Assembly: GCA_963734955.1 (NCBI GenBank)
Contig: CAVTJO010000009.1
Coordinates: forward strand, 44,512 to 108,511
From: UBA11986 sp963734955
GTDB taxonomy: Bacteria > Bacteroidota > Ignavibacteria > UBA10030 > UBA6906
Direction of reading: 5' to 3'
DNA: 64,000 bases
Within the stretch, counting starts at the first letter, position 1. Each line of letters starts with the position of its first letter. Shown here piece after piece: positions 35,855 to 46,096 of this stretch. The translations under genes and the position numbers were made by a program. The notes beneath the pieces are model-generated. The model ran no database searches. It saw only the letters and a list, made by a program, of their open reading frames with translations, and had not been told where the DNA came from.

Positions 35855-37035
35855 ATGAATCCTGCATCCCAAGGACTACTTTCCCCGGAAAGACTTACTC
35901 GCGCCCGCTCTCTTTTCCCCCATACGTTGCAGGGCAAGATCTACCTCAATCATGCCGGTACCAGCCCGATGTCAACTCGCGTACTTGATGCAGTCACCAG
36001 ATATTACCGTGACCGTTCCGAGGGAAAGATCGACACGTACTGGGAAGACCTTCCCATGGTGGCTGAGGTGAGGTCGTTCGTCCAACAACTCATCAATGCC
36101 GAATCGACTGAACGAATTGCGCTGACTGCGAATACATCCGATGCGATCAACATTATTGCAGGCGGGATTGACTGGAAATCCGGCGACCGGATTCTTCTGA
36201 ACGACATCGAATTTCCGGCCAATGTCTGGCCCTACCTCAACCTGAAACAGATTGGGGTGGAACTCGATGTGCTCAAAGCCCTGGATGGACGAGTTACACC
36301 GGACCAGATCGAAGAGTCAATAACATCACGAACGCGACTCGTGGCATTGAGTGCGGTGCAATTCCTATCCGGGTACCGGGCAGACCTGGCAACAATCGGG
36401 GAAATGTGCAGACAACGAGGTGCCATCTTCGCAGTCGACGGTATCCAGGCCGTCGGAGCGATCAAGCTGGATGTCCAGGCAATGAAGATTGATGCGCTTG
36501 CTGCCGGCGGCCAGAAGTGGCAGATGTCGCCACACGGGACCGGCTTCCTCTACTCACCGAAGAACTCCAGGCTCAGATACACCAGAAGAACCTCGGATGG
36601 CTGAGTGTTGCAGACCCGTGGGACTTCCACAATTACACACAGCCTCTGGATACAACCGCCCGGCGGTATGAAGGCGGCTCGCTCATCATGCCGAGTCTCT
36701 GGGGGATGCACGCGGCTTTGCGAACGATTCTGGAGTTCAGCGAAGAAGCAATCGAGGCCCACATTCTTGCTCTCACACAAATCCTCATTGATGGTTTCCA
36801 GGATATCGATGGCATTGAGCTCTATTCGCCCGTCAATGCGCGGGAACGTGCGGGCATTACAACAATACGATTCGCACCTGCAGTTGATGCGAAGGCGATC
36901 TTCAAACGGTTGATGGAGAGAAAGATCACTACAGGTCTGAGGGAAGGACTGCTCCGCTATTCGCCCCATTTCTATTGCACCCCCGAAGAAATGCGCGCAA
37001 CCGTCGACACCACCAAAGAATGCATCCATGACTAA
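35855..37035 (+). CDS. Class V PLP-dependent aminotransferase (frameshifted near 36555)
   Basis: A cysteine-desulfurase/isopenicillin N epimerase-like PLP enzyme, reconstructed as ~393 residues. Blocks of the first part are KIYLNHAGTSPMSTRVLDA, LTANTSDAINIIAGGI, VALSAVQFLSGYRADLATIG, IFAVDGIQAVGAIKLDVQAM and AAGGQKWQMSPHGTGFLY, whose QKW lysine is the PLP Schiff base. The frame then changes at CTCTACTCACCG; restoring one base gives FLYLTEELQAQIHQKNLGWL and continues to ARERAGITTIRFAP and LREGLLRYSPHFYCTPEEM. The substrate is unclear: the alpha carbon aminotransferase fold is shared by cysteine desulfurase, kynureninase-like and epimerase enzymes. It starts just after the unknown exported protein, and is followed 18 bases later by the amino acid permease. 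Confidence 0.87.
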
Positions 37036-37053
37036 CCTGCCGACTGCTCATCC

Positions 37054-38394
37054 ATGATCGAGCTCAAGCGTGCCCTCACCAGATTCGACCTCACGATGAT
37101 CGCAATCGGCGGCACGATCGGCTCGGGGATCTTCCTCACTCCCTCACTCATTGCCAGAAATCTTGAATCCCCTCTGCTGATCCTCGGCGTGTGGGTCATC
37201 GGCGGCGTGATGGCGCTTGCGGGTTCACTCACCTTCGCCGAACTCTCTGGAATGATGCCTGGCGCCGGCGGTGTCTACGTCTATCTCTCACGAACGTACG
37301 GGAAGCTCTTCGGTTTCCTGTTTGGTTGGGCCTACCTCCTGGTCGTCAATACTGGAGGAATTGCCGCCCTCAGCATCGCGTTCTCGACGTACCTTGGGTT
37401 CTTCATTCCGCTCGGCCCGACGGGGATCAAAGTCGTCGCGATTCTCGGGCTCGTTTTTCTTACGGTGGTAAATGTCGGTGGAGTAAAGGCGGGAGGAATG
37501 TTCTCGGATGTTTTCACAGTGCTCAAGCTCATCGGCATTGCGGGCGTAATTGTCGTTGGATTTGTGTGGGGATCGGGCACGGTGACGATGTTCAACGCGA
37601 CAGCCGGGACGGCACCTCCTGGCCTTGCGAGTGCTCTGGCCGCGGCGATGGTTGGCGTCTTGTGGTCGTACGGGGGCTGGCAACATGCCTCGTTCACAGC
37701 AGGTGAGGCAAAGGACCCGGAACGAAGTGTCCCGTTCGCGATGGTCATCGGTGCACTGACCGTTGCGGTCGTCTACGTCGCGATCAACATCGCGTACATG
37801 CTGCTGATGTCGCCGGAGTCAATTGGCAACTCACCCCGCGTTGCTGCGGACGCAGTCTCTGTCGTCTTTGGACCCATCGGGGGCAGTGTGATCGCCCTGG
37901 CGATCTTCATCTCCACATTCGGGACAGCGGGAATCTATACACTCACTGCCCCGAGGATCTACTATGCCATGGCGGCAGACGGAATCTTCTTCAGACAGAT
38001 CGCGTCAGTCCACCCGCGTTTCAACACTCCGGCGAACGCCATTCTCCTGCAATCTGCATGGGCCATCACCCTGATCCTTTTCTGGGGGACATTCGAAAAT
38101 CTCATTTCGTACGTGGTGTTTACCGATTGGATCTTCTTCGGGCTGGCGGCTGCATGTGTGCTCATTTTGCGCCGGCGGCTCCCGAACACACATCGGCCCT
38201 ACAAAACTCTCGGATACCCTGTTACACCGCTGTTCTTTGTGCTGCTGGCCGCCTGGTTTGTGGTGAACACCCTCATCGAGAAGCCTGAACAGGCTTTCGC
38301 TGGAATTATCTTCCTTGCTTTGGGGGTGCCAGTGTATTATTATTGGAGTGCCCGAAACTCCCATTCACGCCATAATACGACAGGGACTCAATGA
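37054..38394 (+). CDS. APC-family amino acid permease
   Basis: A 446-residue inner-membrane transporter with twelve predicted segments. The first membrane helix carries the APC signature IAIGGTIGSGIFLTPSLIA, followed by LSGMMPGAGGVYVYLSRTYG and, in the middle, GVLWSYGGWQHASFTAGEAK and DPERSVPFAMVIG, which places it in the LAT/SteT (L-amino-acid exchanger) branch. C-terminal blocks RRRLPNTHRPYKTLGYP fit that family too. It lies 18 bases after the class V aminotransferase gene and overlaps the CheY-like gene by four bases (ATGA). The transported amino acid is not determinable from the sequence. Confidence 0.93.
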   Translation: MIELKRALTRFDLTMIAIGGTIGSGIFLTPSLIARNLESPLLILGVWVIGGVMALAGSLTFAELSGMMPGAGGVYVYLSRTYGKLFGFLFGWAYLLVVNTGGIAALSIAFSTYLGFFIPLGPTGIKVVAILGLVFLTVVNVGGVKAGGMFSDVFTVLKLIGIAGVIVVGFVWGSGTVTMFNATAGTAPPGLASALAAAMVGVLWSYGGWQHASFTAGEAKDPERSVPFAMVIGALTVAVVYVAINIAYMLLMSPESIGNSPRVAADAVSVVFGPIGGSVIALAIFISTFGTAGIYTLTAPRIYYAMAADGIFFRQIASVHPRFNTPANAILLQSAWAITLILFWGTFENLISYVVFTDWIFFGLAAACVLILRRRLPNTHRPYKTLGYPVTPLFFVLLAAWFVVNTLIEKPEQAFAGIIFLALGVPVYYYWSARNSHSRHNTTGTQ

Positions 38395-38750
38395 AACAAG
38401 GCTCAACCATCCTCGTCATTGATGATAACGAAGACTTCAGAAAACTTCTTTCGGAAACACTTACCATGTGGGGATACAACGCTGCCGAGGCGGTTGATGG
38501 GGAACAAGCGTTCTCGATTATCCAGCAGTTCTCGCCCGACCTCGTCATCGTCGATCTGGACATGCCGCATATGGACGGACTTGAATTCACCAAGCGCATC
38601 AAGGATATCAACCCGCATTTCCCGGTGATCATGGTAACGGCGTTTGCCCGGTTCTACACATCAGAGGAGATCACGGCTTCGCATCCCGACGCGTTTCTCC
38701 AGAAGCCTGTGCATATGGACAAGCTGCTCGAAGTCATCCAGCGCATGTAA
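38391..38750 (+). CDS. Stand-alone CheY-like response regulator
   Basis: A 119-residue single receiver domain. The acidic pair is in LVIDDNEDFRKLL, the phosphorylated aspartate in DLVIVDLDMPHMDG, the Thr/Ser switch in IIMVTAF and the lysine in DAFLQKPVHMDKL. No output domain is attached, so it acts by protein contact or in a relay. It overlaps the stop of the permease gene by four bases and precedes a close paralogue (DAFLQKPVPMDKLLDVI), so the pair arose by tandem duplication. Its cognate kinase is not in the immediate vicinity. Confidence 0.92.
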   Translation: MKQGSTILVIDDNEDFRKLLSETLTMWGYNAAEAVDGEQAFSIIQQFSPDLVIVDLDMPHMDGLEFTKRIKDINPHFPVIMVTAFARFYTSEEITASHPDAFLQKPVHMDKLLEVIQRM

Positions 38751-38800
38751 CGTACGCGATGGTGCTCTCCCTTCACACCTCACGTTGACGCGAGCACTCG

Positions 38801-39157
38801 TGGAACCGGCTCGCGCATTCTGGTTGTTGGCGACAATAATGACGTTCGCGTGATGCTGGCAACAGCGCCTGGAGGTCATGGCTTTCTGTAAGCCAGGCGG
38901 TAAACGGTGAAGAAGCATTGGCCGCGATGATGGATCCAATTCCCGGTCTCGCAATTCTCGATCTCGATATGCCAAAAATGAATAGCCTGGAATTCTCAAA
39001 GAAGGTGAAGGAAGCCGCCCCCGATTTCCCAATCATCATGGTGACGGGGTATGCCCAGTTCTATTCTGCCGCCGAGATCCTCTCCGTGGGCATCGACGCG
39101 TTTCTCCAGAAACCCGTCCCGATGGATAAACTGCTTGACGTCATCAACAAGGTTTGA
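38801..39157 (+). pseudogene. Second CheY-like receiver, paralogue of the preceding gene, frameshifted
   Basis: The remnants of a receiver domain can be read across three frames: RILVVGDNNDVRVMLATA near 38812-38868, LEVMAF in a second frame, and then QAVNGEEALAAMMDPIPGLA, ILDLDMPKMNSLEF, FPIIMVTGYAQFY and DAFLQKPVPMDKLLDVI to the stop at 39157. The second half is open and closely parallels the gene at 38391-38750 (for example FARFYTSEEI versus YAQFYSAAEI). The phosphorylatable aspartate and the lysine are present. The start is uncertain; a GTG at 38801 would lie just upstream of a break. At least two single-base changes would be needed to restore one frame, so decay or sequencing errors are both possible. 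Confidence 0.7.
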
Positions 39158-39163
39158 TTCCCG

Positions 39164-42096
39164 ATGCCGAAACTCATCCTGTTGCTTCTCCTGGCGTTCC
39201 TTCCTCCCCCTGGATCGTCACAGACAACCTGGTTCTCCGACGATTTCAAGAGGATAGAACTCGGTCCCCGGTGGAAGTCGACATCAGGGTTATGGAAGAT
39301 CGACAACGACAAACTGAAGATCTCGACAACTGACTACGATCAGATTCTTGCATCCCCATGCTACGTGTATGGGACTTCACGGTTCTTCATCGAGGTTAGG
39401 ATGCGCGGCATCAGGGCTGGGGTGTACTTTAGTCTTGAGACGACCGGCTCCAAAGCCCTGTCACACATGATCCGCTTCGATGAGAAGAGCATTTTGACGG
39501 GATACATGAATGCGGCAGGCGAGTACACAGCAACCAATGTCTTTGACGTTGATTCGATGCCGGTCGATTGGACAGTGTTGAAGATCAGTGTCGATCCGGA
39601 GAAGAGACAGTACGCAATCTTCGTCAACGGCAAGTTGGTTGGGGTCGATGAGCATCTCGTCTTCGGCTCGGGATTCGTCGGGCTGCAGGCCTCCGACGGG
39701 ACAAGTGAATTCGCATCAGTCCGGGTGGTGGGACAAGGAGAAAATACAGCACCGCCAAGACCCGCCAAAGGTTCGTTCGTGAAGCTCAGGCACGTCGGCT
39801 ATGTGCAATCGGCAGGACAGAACCTCGCCATCTATAATCCGGAACAAGGCATGATGCAAACCGTCGACCCGAGTGGACGACTCGTCGAAGAGTCTGTGCT
39901 CAAGATGAAGCCTCTGCCGCGCCGTGAGGTGATCGCGGGAGAGCATCGCTACGTGATTTCTGAGAAGGCAATCCTTGTCGAAAATGAATCCGGAACTGTC
40001 ATCGATTCAATCACCGAGCGGCTCGTTGCGCCTTCCTGTCTGCTGACTGACTATGCAACGTCGCGGCAAACCACTCCGACTCTCTTTGTTGCCGATCCCG
40101 GTGCCAACGCCGTCCACCAATTCGAGCTCAATGGCAGGTACCTCAGGTCATTTACTGCAACATCCATCGGCGGACTGATCGCGCCGCGATGCATCGATTT
40201 CCATGGAAATGATCAATTGGTTATTGCCGACTACAGCCGCCTTGTCTTCATCGACAAAAGCCTCGAAGATCCCCGGGTCGATGTTGATGCACTTTCATCC
40301 GACCGGGTCATCATCACCTGGCCCAGACAAAGTCCTGCCGGACCATCTCTCACATACTCATCTGATGGCACCGCATGGCACACCACCGCCGGCAAGGCCG
40401 TACATTGGTTGAACGCCGTGACCCTCGACGCACTCACACCTCTTACGCGATACTCATTCAGGCCTGCCCCGGTACTCAACGTGATTCCCGCCGAAGAGGT
40501 TGAACCAAAGGAATATCGATTTACCACTCCACCGGCAGACACCTCGATGATGGCGTATACCCGGCTACCGGTGTTGTGCATGGTGTACCGGACGATCAGC
40601 TATCGTGATGTGTATCCGAAGGACAAATACCCGCAAGTCCCGGATGGCCGCACCATCACTGCAGACGAATTGAATTATTTGAGAGAGGCATGCAAGTTCA
40701 ACACCGAGTTCTACTACAGGAATTCGTCGTGCAAGGTTGTGCTGGATTTCGATTTCTTCGTCGTGGAAGATACCCTGTGGCTTCATGAACTGGGAGACAA
40801 GGACCCCTATTGGCTTTCATGCAACGAGCGGGTGACACGCGATTTTGAACGAGCTGTGAAGCACTTCGGCAGAACACCTGCATACTATGCCGGACTCGTG
40901 TGTCCCTATGCCTGGGTGAACTACCCTCTCCGACGCACAAGCGCTCTCAGAGACCCATCGAAGACGGATAGCATCAATATCCGGCAGGCTTACGGCGGCG
41001 GGACGAATGGTGTCCCTGCGCCCTGGAAATATGGCAAGACCACCGGCTATACCGGCAATCCATTCCAGGATAAATTCAGCAGACAGGATTGGCTCATCAC
41101 TCATGAGTTCCACCATCAGATCGATGCACTGATGGAGGCAAGCGGTTATCCTGAGTACTACCACGCCGATCAGCCATGGAAAATGCCGGGACGGTTTGGC
41201 GAAGACTTCGATTTCAACGCGCACATCATTCGCAATGCTGAACCCCACCGGTGGCTGGACCTGAAATTCGGCACTCTCGCACAAACGCGAGACTTCGACC
41301 ACGACGGATTGCCGGATGACGATCCATCACTTCCTTTTGATGAGAAACGGTTCGGCGGAGATCCGACAAAAAAGGATACTGATGGCGATGGGTTGAATGA
41401 CCTGCAGGAAGTGATGGCAGGATCATCGCGAGGGATGCTCACTCAACGAACAAGGACACGGACGGCGATAGATTGAACGACGCGGTGGATCCGGAACCTC
41501 TGTATCCATTCAAACCCGAGATCAGGCGATTCGACGGCGACGGTGAGCTTGCCATCCGTGGGCCATATACATTTGCCACTGCCTCCGATGGCGAGCGAAT
41601 CACGGCTCATTGGAATGACAGCGCGTTGGTGATGGGTTACACCTCAGCAACGCCTGAAAACATGCTCATACAGATCGATGCCAATGATGATGGATGGTTT
41701 CATGGCTTTGACAATTTTCAGATCCGCATTGCCTGCAACAAGGATACAGTCAAGACCGTCGATTACTACCTGAGAGACTGTTCAAGTTGGGTCGATCCTC
41801 CGAAGGACAGAAAGGATATCCTTAAACTCACGGACCTCAAGGTGGAAACCCGGCGCGTGGCACCGGAATCTGAAGACCGCCGGGCGATTGATCGTCTGCG
41901 TCCGCCGAACGTGGCTCCCAGCCAAAAGCCGCGATATGTCCTGAGCGTCAGAATTCCGCGCAATGATGCCTTCGGGCTTGATCTCCATCCGGGCAAGAAG
42001 ATCGCTCTTCGGATCGGACTTCAGACTTCGGATGACCGTTGGGTATGGAATGAGCTCTTCGAACGGAACTACATGATGACGGTTGAGTTGAAGTGA
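39164..42096 (+). CDS. Large secreted HExxH protein with LamG-like, Fn3-like and TSP3 segments (frameshifted near 41421)
   Basis: Reconstructed as ~977 residues with a signal peptide (MPKLILLLLLAFLPPPGSSQ). Residues ~25-190 look like a concanavalin/LamG-like or DUF1080-type beta-sandwich (WFSDDFKRIELGPRW, VNGKLVGVDEHLV), ~200-370 an NHL-like beta region, ~375-460 an Fn3-like domain, and the following ~300 residues a domain carrying HEFHHQID at residues 647-654, a gluzincin-like zinc motif. TSP3-type calcium repeats follow (DFDHDGLPDDDP, KKDTDGDGLNDLQE), then a C-terminal beta domain (DGELAIRGPYTFATASDG) resembling CBM9-like fragments. The frame breaks near 41421 in GCAGGATC; one added G restores ...AGIIARDAHSTNKDTDGDRLND. 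The role is unknown: a metallopeptidase or glycan-processing protein. It sits between the CheY pair and a glycosidase fusion. Confidence 0.72.
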
Positions 42097-44840
42097 AGCG
42101 CATTGGCTATCTCGTCGCCGACTCCAGACACTTGTCCGAAGAAGAGCTGGCGGGATGGATGTTCCTCAAGAAACAGAGGAGATTCCATTGCAGACGGGTT
42201 TCTCTTCGTCAACTCATCAAAACGCCAACCTCCCTCAGACAACTTTCCATCCTCTGGTGGCACTTCGATTCATCAATCGAGCTCCCTCCTGCTGTGCGTG
42301 ATCCGTCCGTCGTTTCCTCAATAAGAGAGTTTGTCGACCGTGGCGGCTCTCTTTTTCTCACGTTGCTTGCGGCGCAGTGCGTTGTCGACCTCGGGTTCGA
42401 GGAAGTCAGACAGAACATCCTTGAGAAAGGCAAGTGGAACAGAACCTGCTGGGCCGAGAAGTATCCCGATATCCGGGGCTTGAGCAGCTTTCGGGGCCAT
42501 CCAATTTTCAGTGGGTTGTATGGAGCTGTGTACACCTGGAGTCCGACCGCCGACCGAGACTTTGCAGCAGCCTTTTACGAAGCACCCGCTCTTCCAAAGA
42601 ACGGCCACGTCGTAGCGGTGGAACGCGAATACATTAAGCTTGATGAAGATTGGCGAGTTGCAGTAGAATACAAATTCGGTAAGGGGAGAGTTCTGACTGT
42701 CGGGTCATTCATGTTCTTCGCCGATCAGCAGAACAGATTCAGGCCTCACCTCGAATTGTTCTCATCGAATTGTCTGGAGTACCTCGGTAGCTCTCCCAAT
42801 CGAACAAGCAGAAGCTACTGGACATTCTCGCCACGCACGGTGAGATGGACTCAACGGCACTCACGACCTCCGGTCACCCACCCGGTCGAATGGCGTCCAG
42901 ACTCGAGCGGTCTCTCCCTTTTGCGGGACAAGGCGACAAACAATTCCTTCGACGTCGGCGGAAGAAGAATCCTCATTATGGGGACTGAAGACAAAGGCAT
43001 TGAAGAGGTATGGGCACACCCGGTCCGCATTGTCAAGGATGTCAAGATTGGATTCAGGATAGGCAATCGAGAAGCCGAATGGGCTGAGAGGCTGCAACCG
43101 AAAATCAATGTCAGACCTGAGTCAATTACACGCACGTTCGTCTTGCACGGAATGGAAATCGAGGAGACAACATTCTCCGACCTGAAATATCCCGCGGGAG
43201 TCCTCCATTTCAAGACGCATGGGAACCATCCGATCGAGATCATGTTGACGGCCACAATTGACCTTCGCATCATGTGGCCACTCTCGGACCAGGCAACCGG
43301 GTCACTCACCTATGGTTGGGATGATGGATTGCAAGCAGTTGTGGTACACGCGGAGTCGGCAAATGCAACATCCGTCATTGGTGGCTCCCAGCAACCGGCA
43401 GAATATGCTCTTGGACGTTACTCTGAAATCGAGGATCGCATGGGCAGATTTGCAGGGACGCCTGCCGGGGGTGTGCAAGTGGCAATTGGCCTCAGATACG
43501 TGCTCGCACCGGGAGAATTCGGTTGTACGATAGCGTTCGCAGGATCATCCGTCAGTGAGAGCGAAGCAATAAGAGCATACAGACGAATCTGCACGCATCC
43601 GTTGAGAAGTCTGAACGAGCAGGCAAGACACTTCAAATCGCTTCTTTCACGGTCACCAAACGTTCACACCTCCGACCCGACCCTGGATGAAAGCTACAGG
43701 TGGGCTGTTGCTGCAACGGATCGCTTCTTTGTTGAAACGCCCGGCCTTGGTACATCGCTCATGGCGGGATATGCAACCAGTCAATCGGGATGGGACGGCG
43801 GACACATCCTGAGCGGGCGACCGGGATATGCGTGGTATTTTGGGCGTGACTCGGTGTGGACAGCTCTTGCGATGTTGGCGTATGGCGACTTTGCCAAAGT
43901 GCGCAGTGTGCTGGAGTTCCTCGGCAATTATCAGGACATCACCGGCAAAATTGCCCATGAGATCACCACGAGCGGCCACGTGCACTACGACGCAGCAGAT
44001 GCAACTCCCTTGTACATTCTGCTGATGGGCCGCTATCTGCGCGCGCGCGGTGACCGCGGATTCGTCAGGCACGAATTCCCACGTCTGCTGAAGGCCATCA
44101 ATTTCTGTTTCTCCACCGACACAGACGGTGACCATCTGATCGAGAATACAAATATCGGTCATGGATGGATCGAAGGCGGACCTCTTTTCCCGGCGCACGC
44201 GGAACTCTACCTCAATGCTTGCTGGTGTGCCTCGCTTGAAGAGGCTGCGTACATTGCAGAGAAGCTGAAGAGGAACAAGGAGCAACACGCATGGCGCCGA
44301 GAGGCAAAGCACGTCCGGCGTATCATCAACGAGGAATTCTGGAATGAGTCCACGGGACTCTACAGCTTCGCGAAGAACGGAGACGGGACATTCAACACCC
44401 AGCAAACCATACTATCGACGGTTGGAGCATACCTCGGGGTGACGGACCATGAGAAGACGGCTCGATCCCTGCGAGCATTTGCCTCGGAACGATTCTCTAC
44501 CGACTGGGGGGTCAGATTGATCGCAAGTGACAACCCGCTGTACACCCCTTCAGGCTATCACTGCGGAAGCGTCTGGCCGCTCTTCACCGGCTGGACAGCA
44601 CTTGCAGAGTTGAGGCATGGACTGCGAGAGCCAGGACTTAGACACCTCACAAGCAATCTGATGCTCTTCAGGAAGTTCTCCCTTGGCTGCATCCCTGAAG
44701 TCCTGCATGGCGACCAATGCAAGCCCGCAGGAGTCTGCAACCACCAGGCATGGTCCGAGGCGCTTACCGTGCTGGGAATTCTCGAAGCGTATCGAGGTCA
44801 GAAGGAGACCCTGTCTGCTGGAGGGTCAGCTCTTCTTTGA
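42093..44840 (+). CDS. ThuA/glutamine-amidotransferase-like domain fused to a six-hairpin glycosidase
   Basis: A 915-residue protein with no signal peptide. Residues ~1-235 (YLVADSRHLSEEELAG, FVDRGGSLFLTLLAAQ, GKGRVLTVGSFMFFADQQ) look like a class I glutamine-amidotransferase/ThuA-like fold. Residues ~250-500 are a beta-sandwich and ~520-880 an (alpha/alpha)6 glycosidase with RPGYAWYFGRDSVWTALAML, KIAHEITTSGHVHYDAADAT, TPLYILLMGRYLRARGD and DTDGDHLIENTNIGHGWIEG, the debranching-enzyme pattern seen also in the gene at 29125. Most enzymes of that class lack the N-terminal domain, so the architecture is unusual. It overlaps the upstream stop by four bases and the FmdB gene, convergently, by 15 bases. 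Cytoplasmic action on imported oligosaccharides is likely. Confidence 0.8.
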   Translation: MKRIGYLVADSRHLSEEELAGWMFLKKQRRFHCRRVSLRQLIKTPTSLRQLSILWWHFDSSIELPPAVRDPSVVSSIREFVDRGGSLFLTLLAAQCVVDLGFEEVRQNILEKGKWNRTCWAEKYPDIRGLSSFRGHPIFSGLYGAVYTWSPTADRDFAAAFYEAPALPKNGHVVAVEREYIKLDEDWRVAVEYKFGKGRVLTVGSFMFFADQQNRFRPHLELFSSNCLEYLGSSPNRTSRSYWTFSPRTVRWTQRHSRPPVTHPVEWRPDSSGLSLLRDKATNNSFDVGGRRILIMGTEDKGIEEVWAHPVRIVKDVKIGFRIGNREAEWAERLQPKINVRPESITRTFVLHGMEIEETTFSDLKYPAGVLHFKTHGNHPIEIMLTATIDLRIMWPLSDQATGSLTYGWDDGLQAVVVHAESANATSVIGGSQQPAEYALGRYSEIEDRMGRFAGTPAGGVQVAIGLRYVLAPGEFGCTIAFAGSSVSESEAIRAYRRICTHPLRSLNEQARHFKSLLSRSPNVHTSDPTLDESYRWAVAATDRFFVETPGLGTSLMAGYATSQSGWDGGHILSGRPGYAWYFGRDSVWTALAMLAYGDFAKVRSVLEFLGNYQDITGKIAHEITTSGHVHYDAADATPLYILLMGRYLRARGDRGFVRHEFPRLLKAINFCFSTDTDGDHLIENTNIGHGWIEGGPLFPAHAELYLNACWCASLEEAAYIAEKLKRNKEQHAWRREAKHVRRIINEEFWNESTGLYSFAKNGDGTFNTQQTILSTVGAYLGVTDHEKTARSLRAFASERFSTDWGVRLIASDNPLYTPSGYHCGSVWPLFTGWTALAELRHGLREPGLRHLTSNLMLFRKFSLGCIPEVLHGDQCKPAGVCNHQAWSEALTVLGILEAYRGQKETLSAGGSALL

Positions 44841-44993
44841 CGTAATCACGGTCGGACCTGAAATGTACTGGACCGTGTTCTTGCTTCCGCAACCGGGGCA
44901 GCCCGGTGACGGTGTCTTCTCGTGTTCGGTAATCGTCAGGAGAGCAGTGAATGTCTTCTGGCAGTCGTTGCAGTGGTATTCATAGGTCGGCAT
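44826..44993 (-). CDS. FmdB-family zinc ribbon protein
   Basis: A 55-residue protein beginning MPTYEYHCNDCQKTF, the standard start of the FmdB/regulatory zinc ribbon family, with two CxxC pairs (CNDC and CPGC) that bind one zinc. The longer upstream frame in the same phase is not used; the canonical MPTYEY start is at 44993. The family is thought to act as small regulators or zinc-binding accessory proteins, but no function is established here. The 3' end overlaps the glycosidase fusion on the other strand by 15 bases. A hairpin at 45036-45083 lies upstream. Confidence 0.88.
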   Translation of the reverse strand: MPTYEYHCNDCQKTFTALLTITEHEKTPSPGCPGCGSKNTVQYISGPTVITSKKS

Positions 44994-45035
44994 GCCTACC
45001 CATCCTTTCGGGATTCTCGCACATTGATCCGCATC

Positions 45036-45083
45036 CCCAAAAAGAAAACACCTCTCCATTCACACGTCGCTGGTTGGAGAGGT
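45036..45083 (-). terminator. Terminator-like hairpin upstream of the FmdB gene
   Basis: On the reverse strand ACCTCTCCA pairs with TGGAGAGGT across a 16-base loop and is followed by GTTTTCTTTTT. No reverse-strand gene lies upstream to be terminated; it may be an attenuator of the FmdB gene or a boundary hairpin. Confidence 0.4.
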
Positions 45084-45265
45084 TTGTAGAGAACAATGTC
45101 CCCGCGGCAAATTTAAGGGGTTCGATCGAGAGAGTCAAGTCCTGATGTGCCGAATCCCTCGGCGCGCTCGTCCCCTGGATGTGCGTTGAGGGCGAGGACG
45201 GGCTATTTCCTCTGACCGAAGAATTTCATAGTTTGAAATAGAGACAGACAAAGGGTAAACGCAGC

Positions 45266-46081
45266 ATGAACAACGAGACCACGAACTTCCAGACTGATGT
45301 CATCGAACGGAGCAACACAGTCCCCGTCCTTGTGGATTTCTGGGCCGAGTGGTGCGGCCCCTGCAAGGTGCTCGGACCAATCCTGGAACGTCTTGCAGCA
45401 AAGAACAACAACCGGTGGGTGCTTGCGAAAGTCGATACGGACAAACATCAGGACCTCGCATCCCAATACGGCATACGTGGAATCCCGAACGTGAAGCTGT
45501 TCGTTGATGGTAAGGTGGCGAACGAATTCACGGGCGCACTTCCGGAAACCGCTGTCGTCCAATGGCTCAGCAAGGTTCTCCCGAACAAGTTCCGCAAAGA
45601 CATCGAGCGAGCCCAACAATTCTTGCAGGAACACAAGAGCGCAGAGGCTCAATCGTTGTTGGAGCGAATCATACGGGAGGACCCGGGCAATGAGCATGCG
45701 AGAGTGCTCCTCGGGGAGAGTCTTGTTTCAACGGATCCGGACAGGGCCGCAGAACTTGTAGCATACATTGAAGAGTACTCCGAGCACTTCCCGATGGTCG
45801 ATGCCATCCGGACGTTCAGCGCGATCGCACCCAAGTTGCTCCACCAAGACTCACTTCCTGAGGACCCCGTGAAAAATGGCTACCTCGCCGCCCTCAAGGA
45901 GCTTGCTGCATTCAACTACGATGCAGCACTGGAGAAGTTCATCAACGTCATACGCACCAACCGGTACTACGACGACGATGGCGCACGGAAGGCGTGTATC
46001 GCCATCTTCAGGATTCTCGGTGATGATCACGGGGTAACACAGAGGCGAAGGCGGGAATTCAGCAGTGCGTTGTATTCGTGA
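45266..46081 (+). CDS. Thioredoxin-fold protein of the CnoX/YbbN type
   Basis: A 271-residue cytoplasmic protein. Residues ~1-110 are a thioredoxin domain with the active site WAEWCGPCKVLGPI and cis-proline loop GIRGIPNVKLF. A C-terminal ~150-residue region (RKDIERAQQFLQEHKSAEAQ, DPGNEHARVLLGESL) is TPR-like, as in CnoX (YbbN), a chaperedoxin that protects proteins from oxidative damage together with GroEL. E. coli CnoX has a redox-inactive-style motif, while WCGPC here is intact, so a true thioltransferase activity is plausible. It is convergent with the PPK2 gene 15 bases downstream and is monocistronic. Confidence 0.9.
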   Translation: MNNETTNFQTDVIERSNTVPVLVDFWAEWCGPCKVLGPILERLAAKNNNRWVLAKVDTDKHQDLASQYGIRGIPNVKLFVDGKVANEFTGALPETAVVQWLSKVLPNKFRKDIERAQQFLQEHKSAEAQSLLERIIREDPGNEHARVLLGESLVSTDPDRAAELVAYIEEYSEHFPMVDAIRTFSAIAPKLLHQDSLPEDPVKNGYLAALKELAAFNYDAALEKFINVIRTNRYYDDDGARKACIAIFRILGDDHGVTQRRRREFSSALYS

Positions 46082-46096
46082 CGGCCCGGTCCTGTC

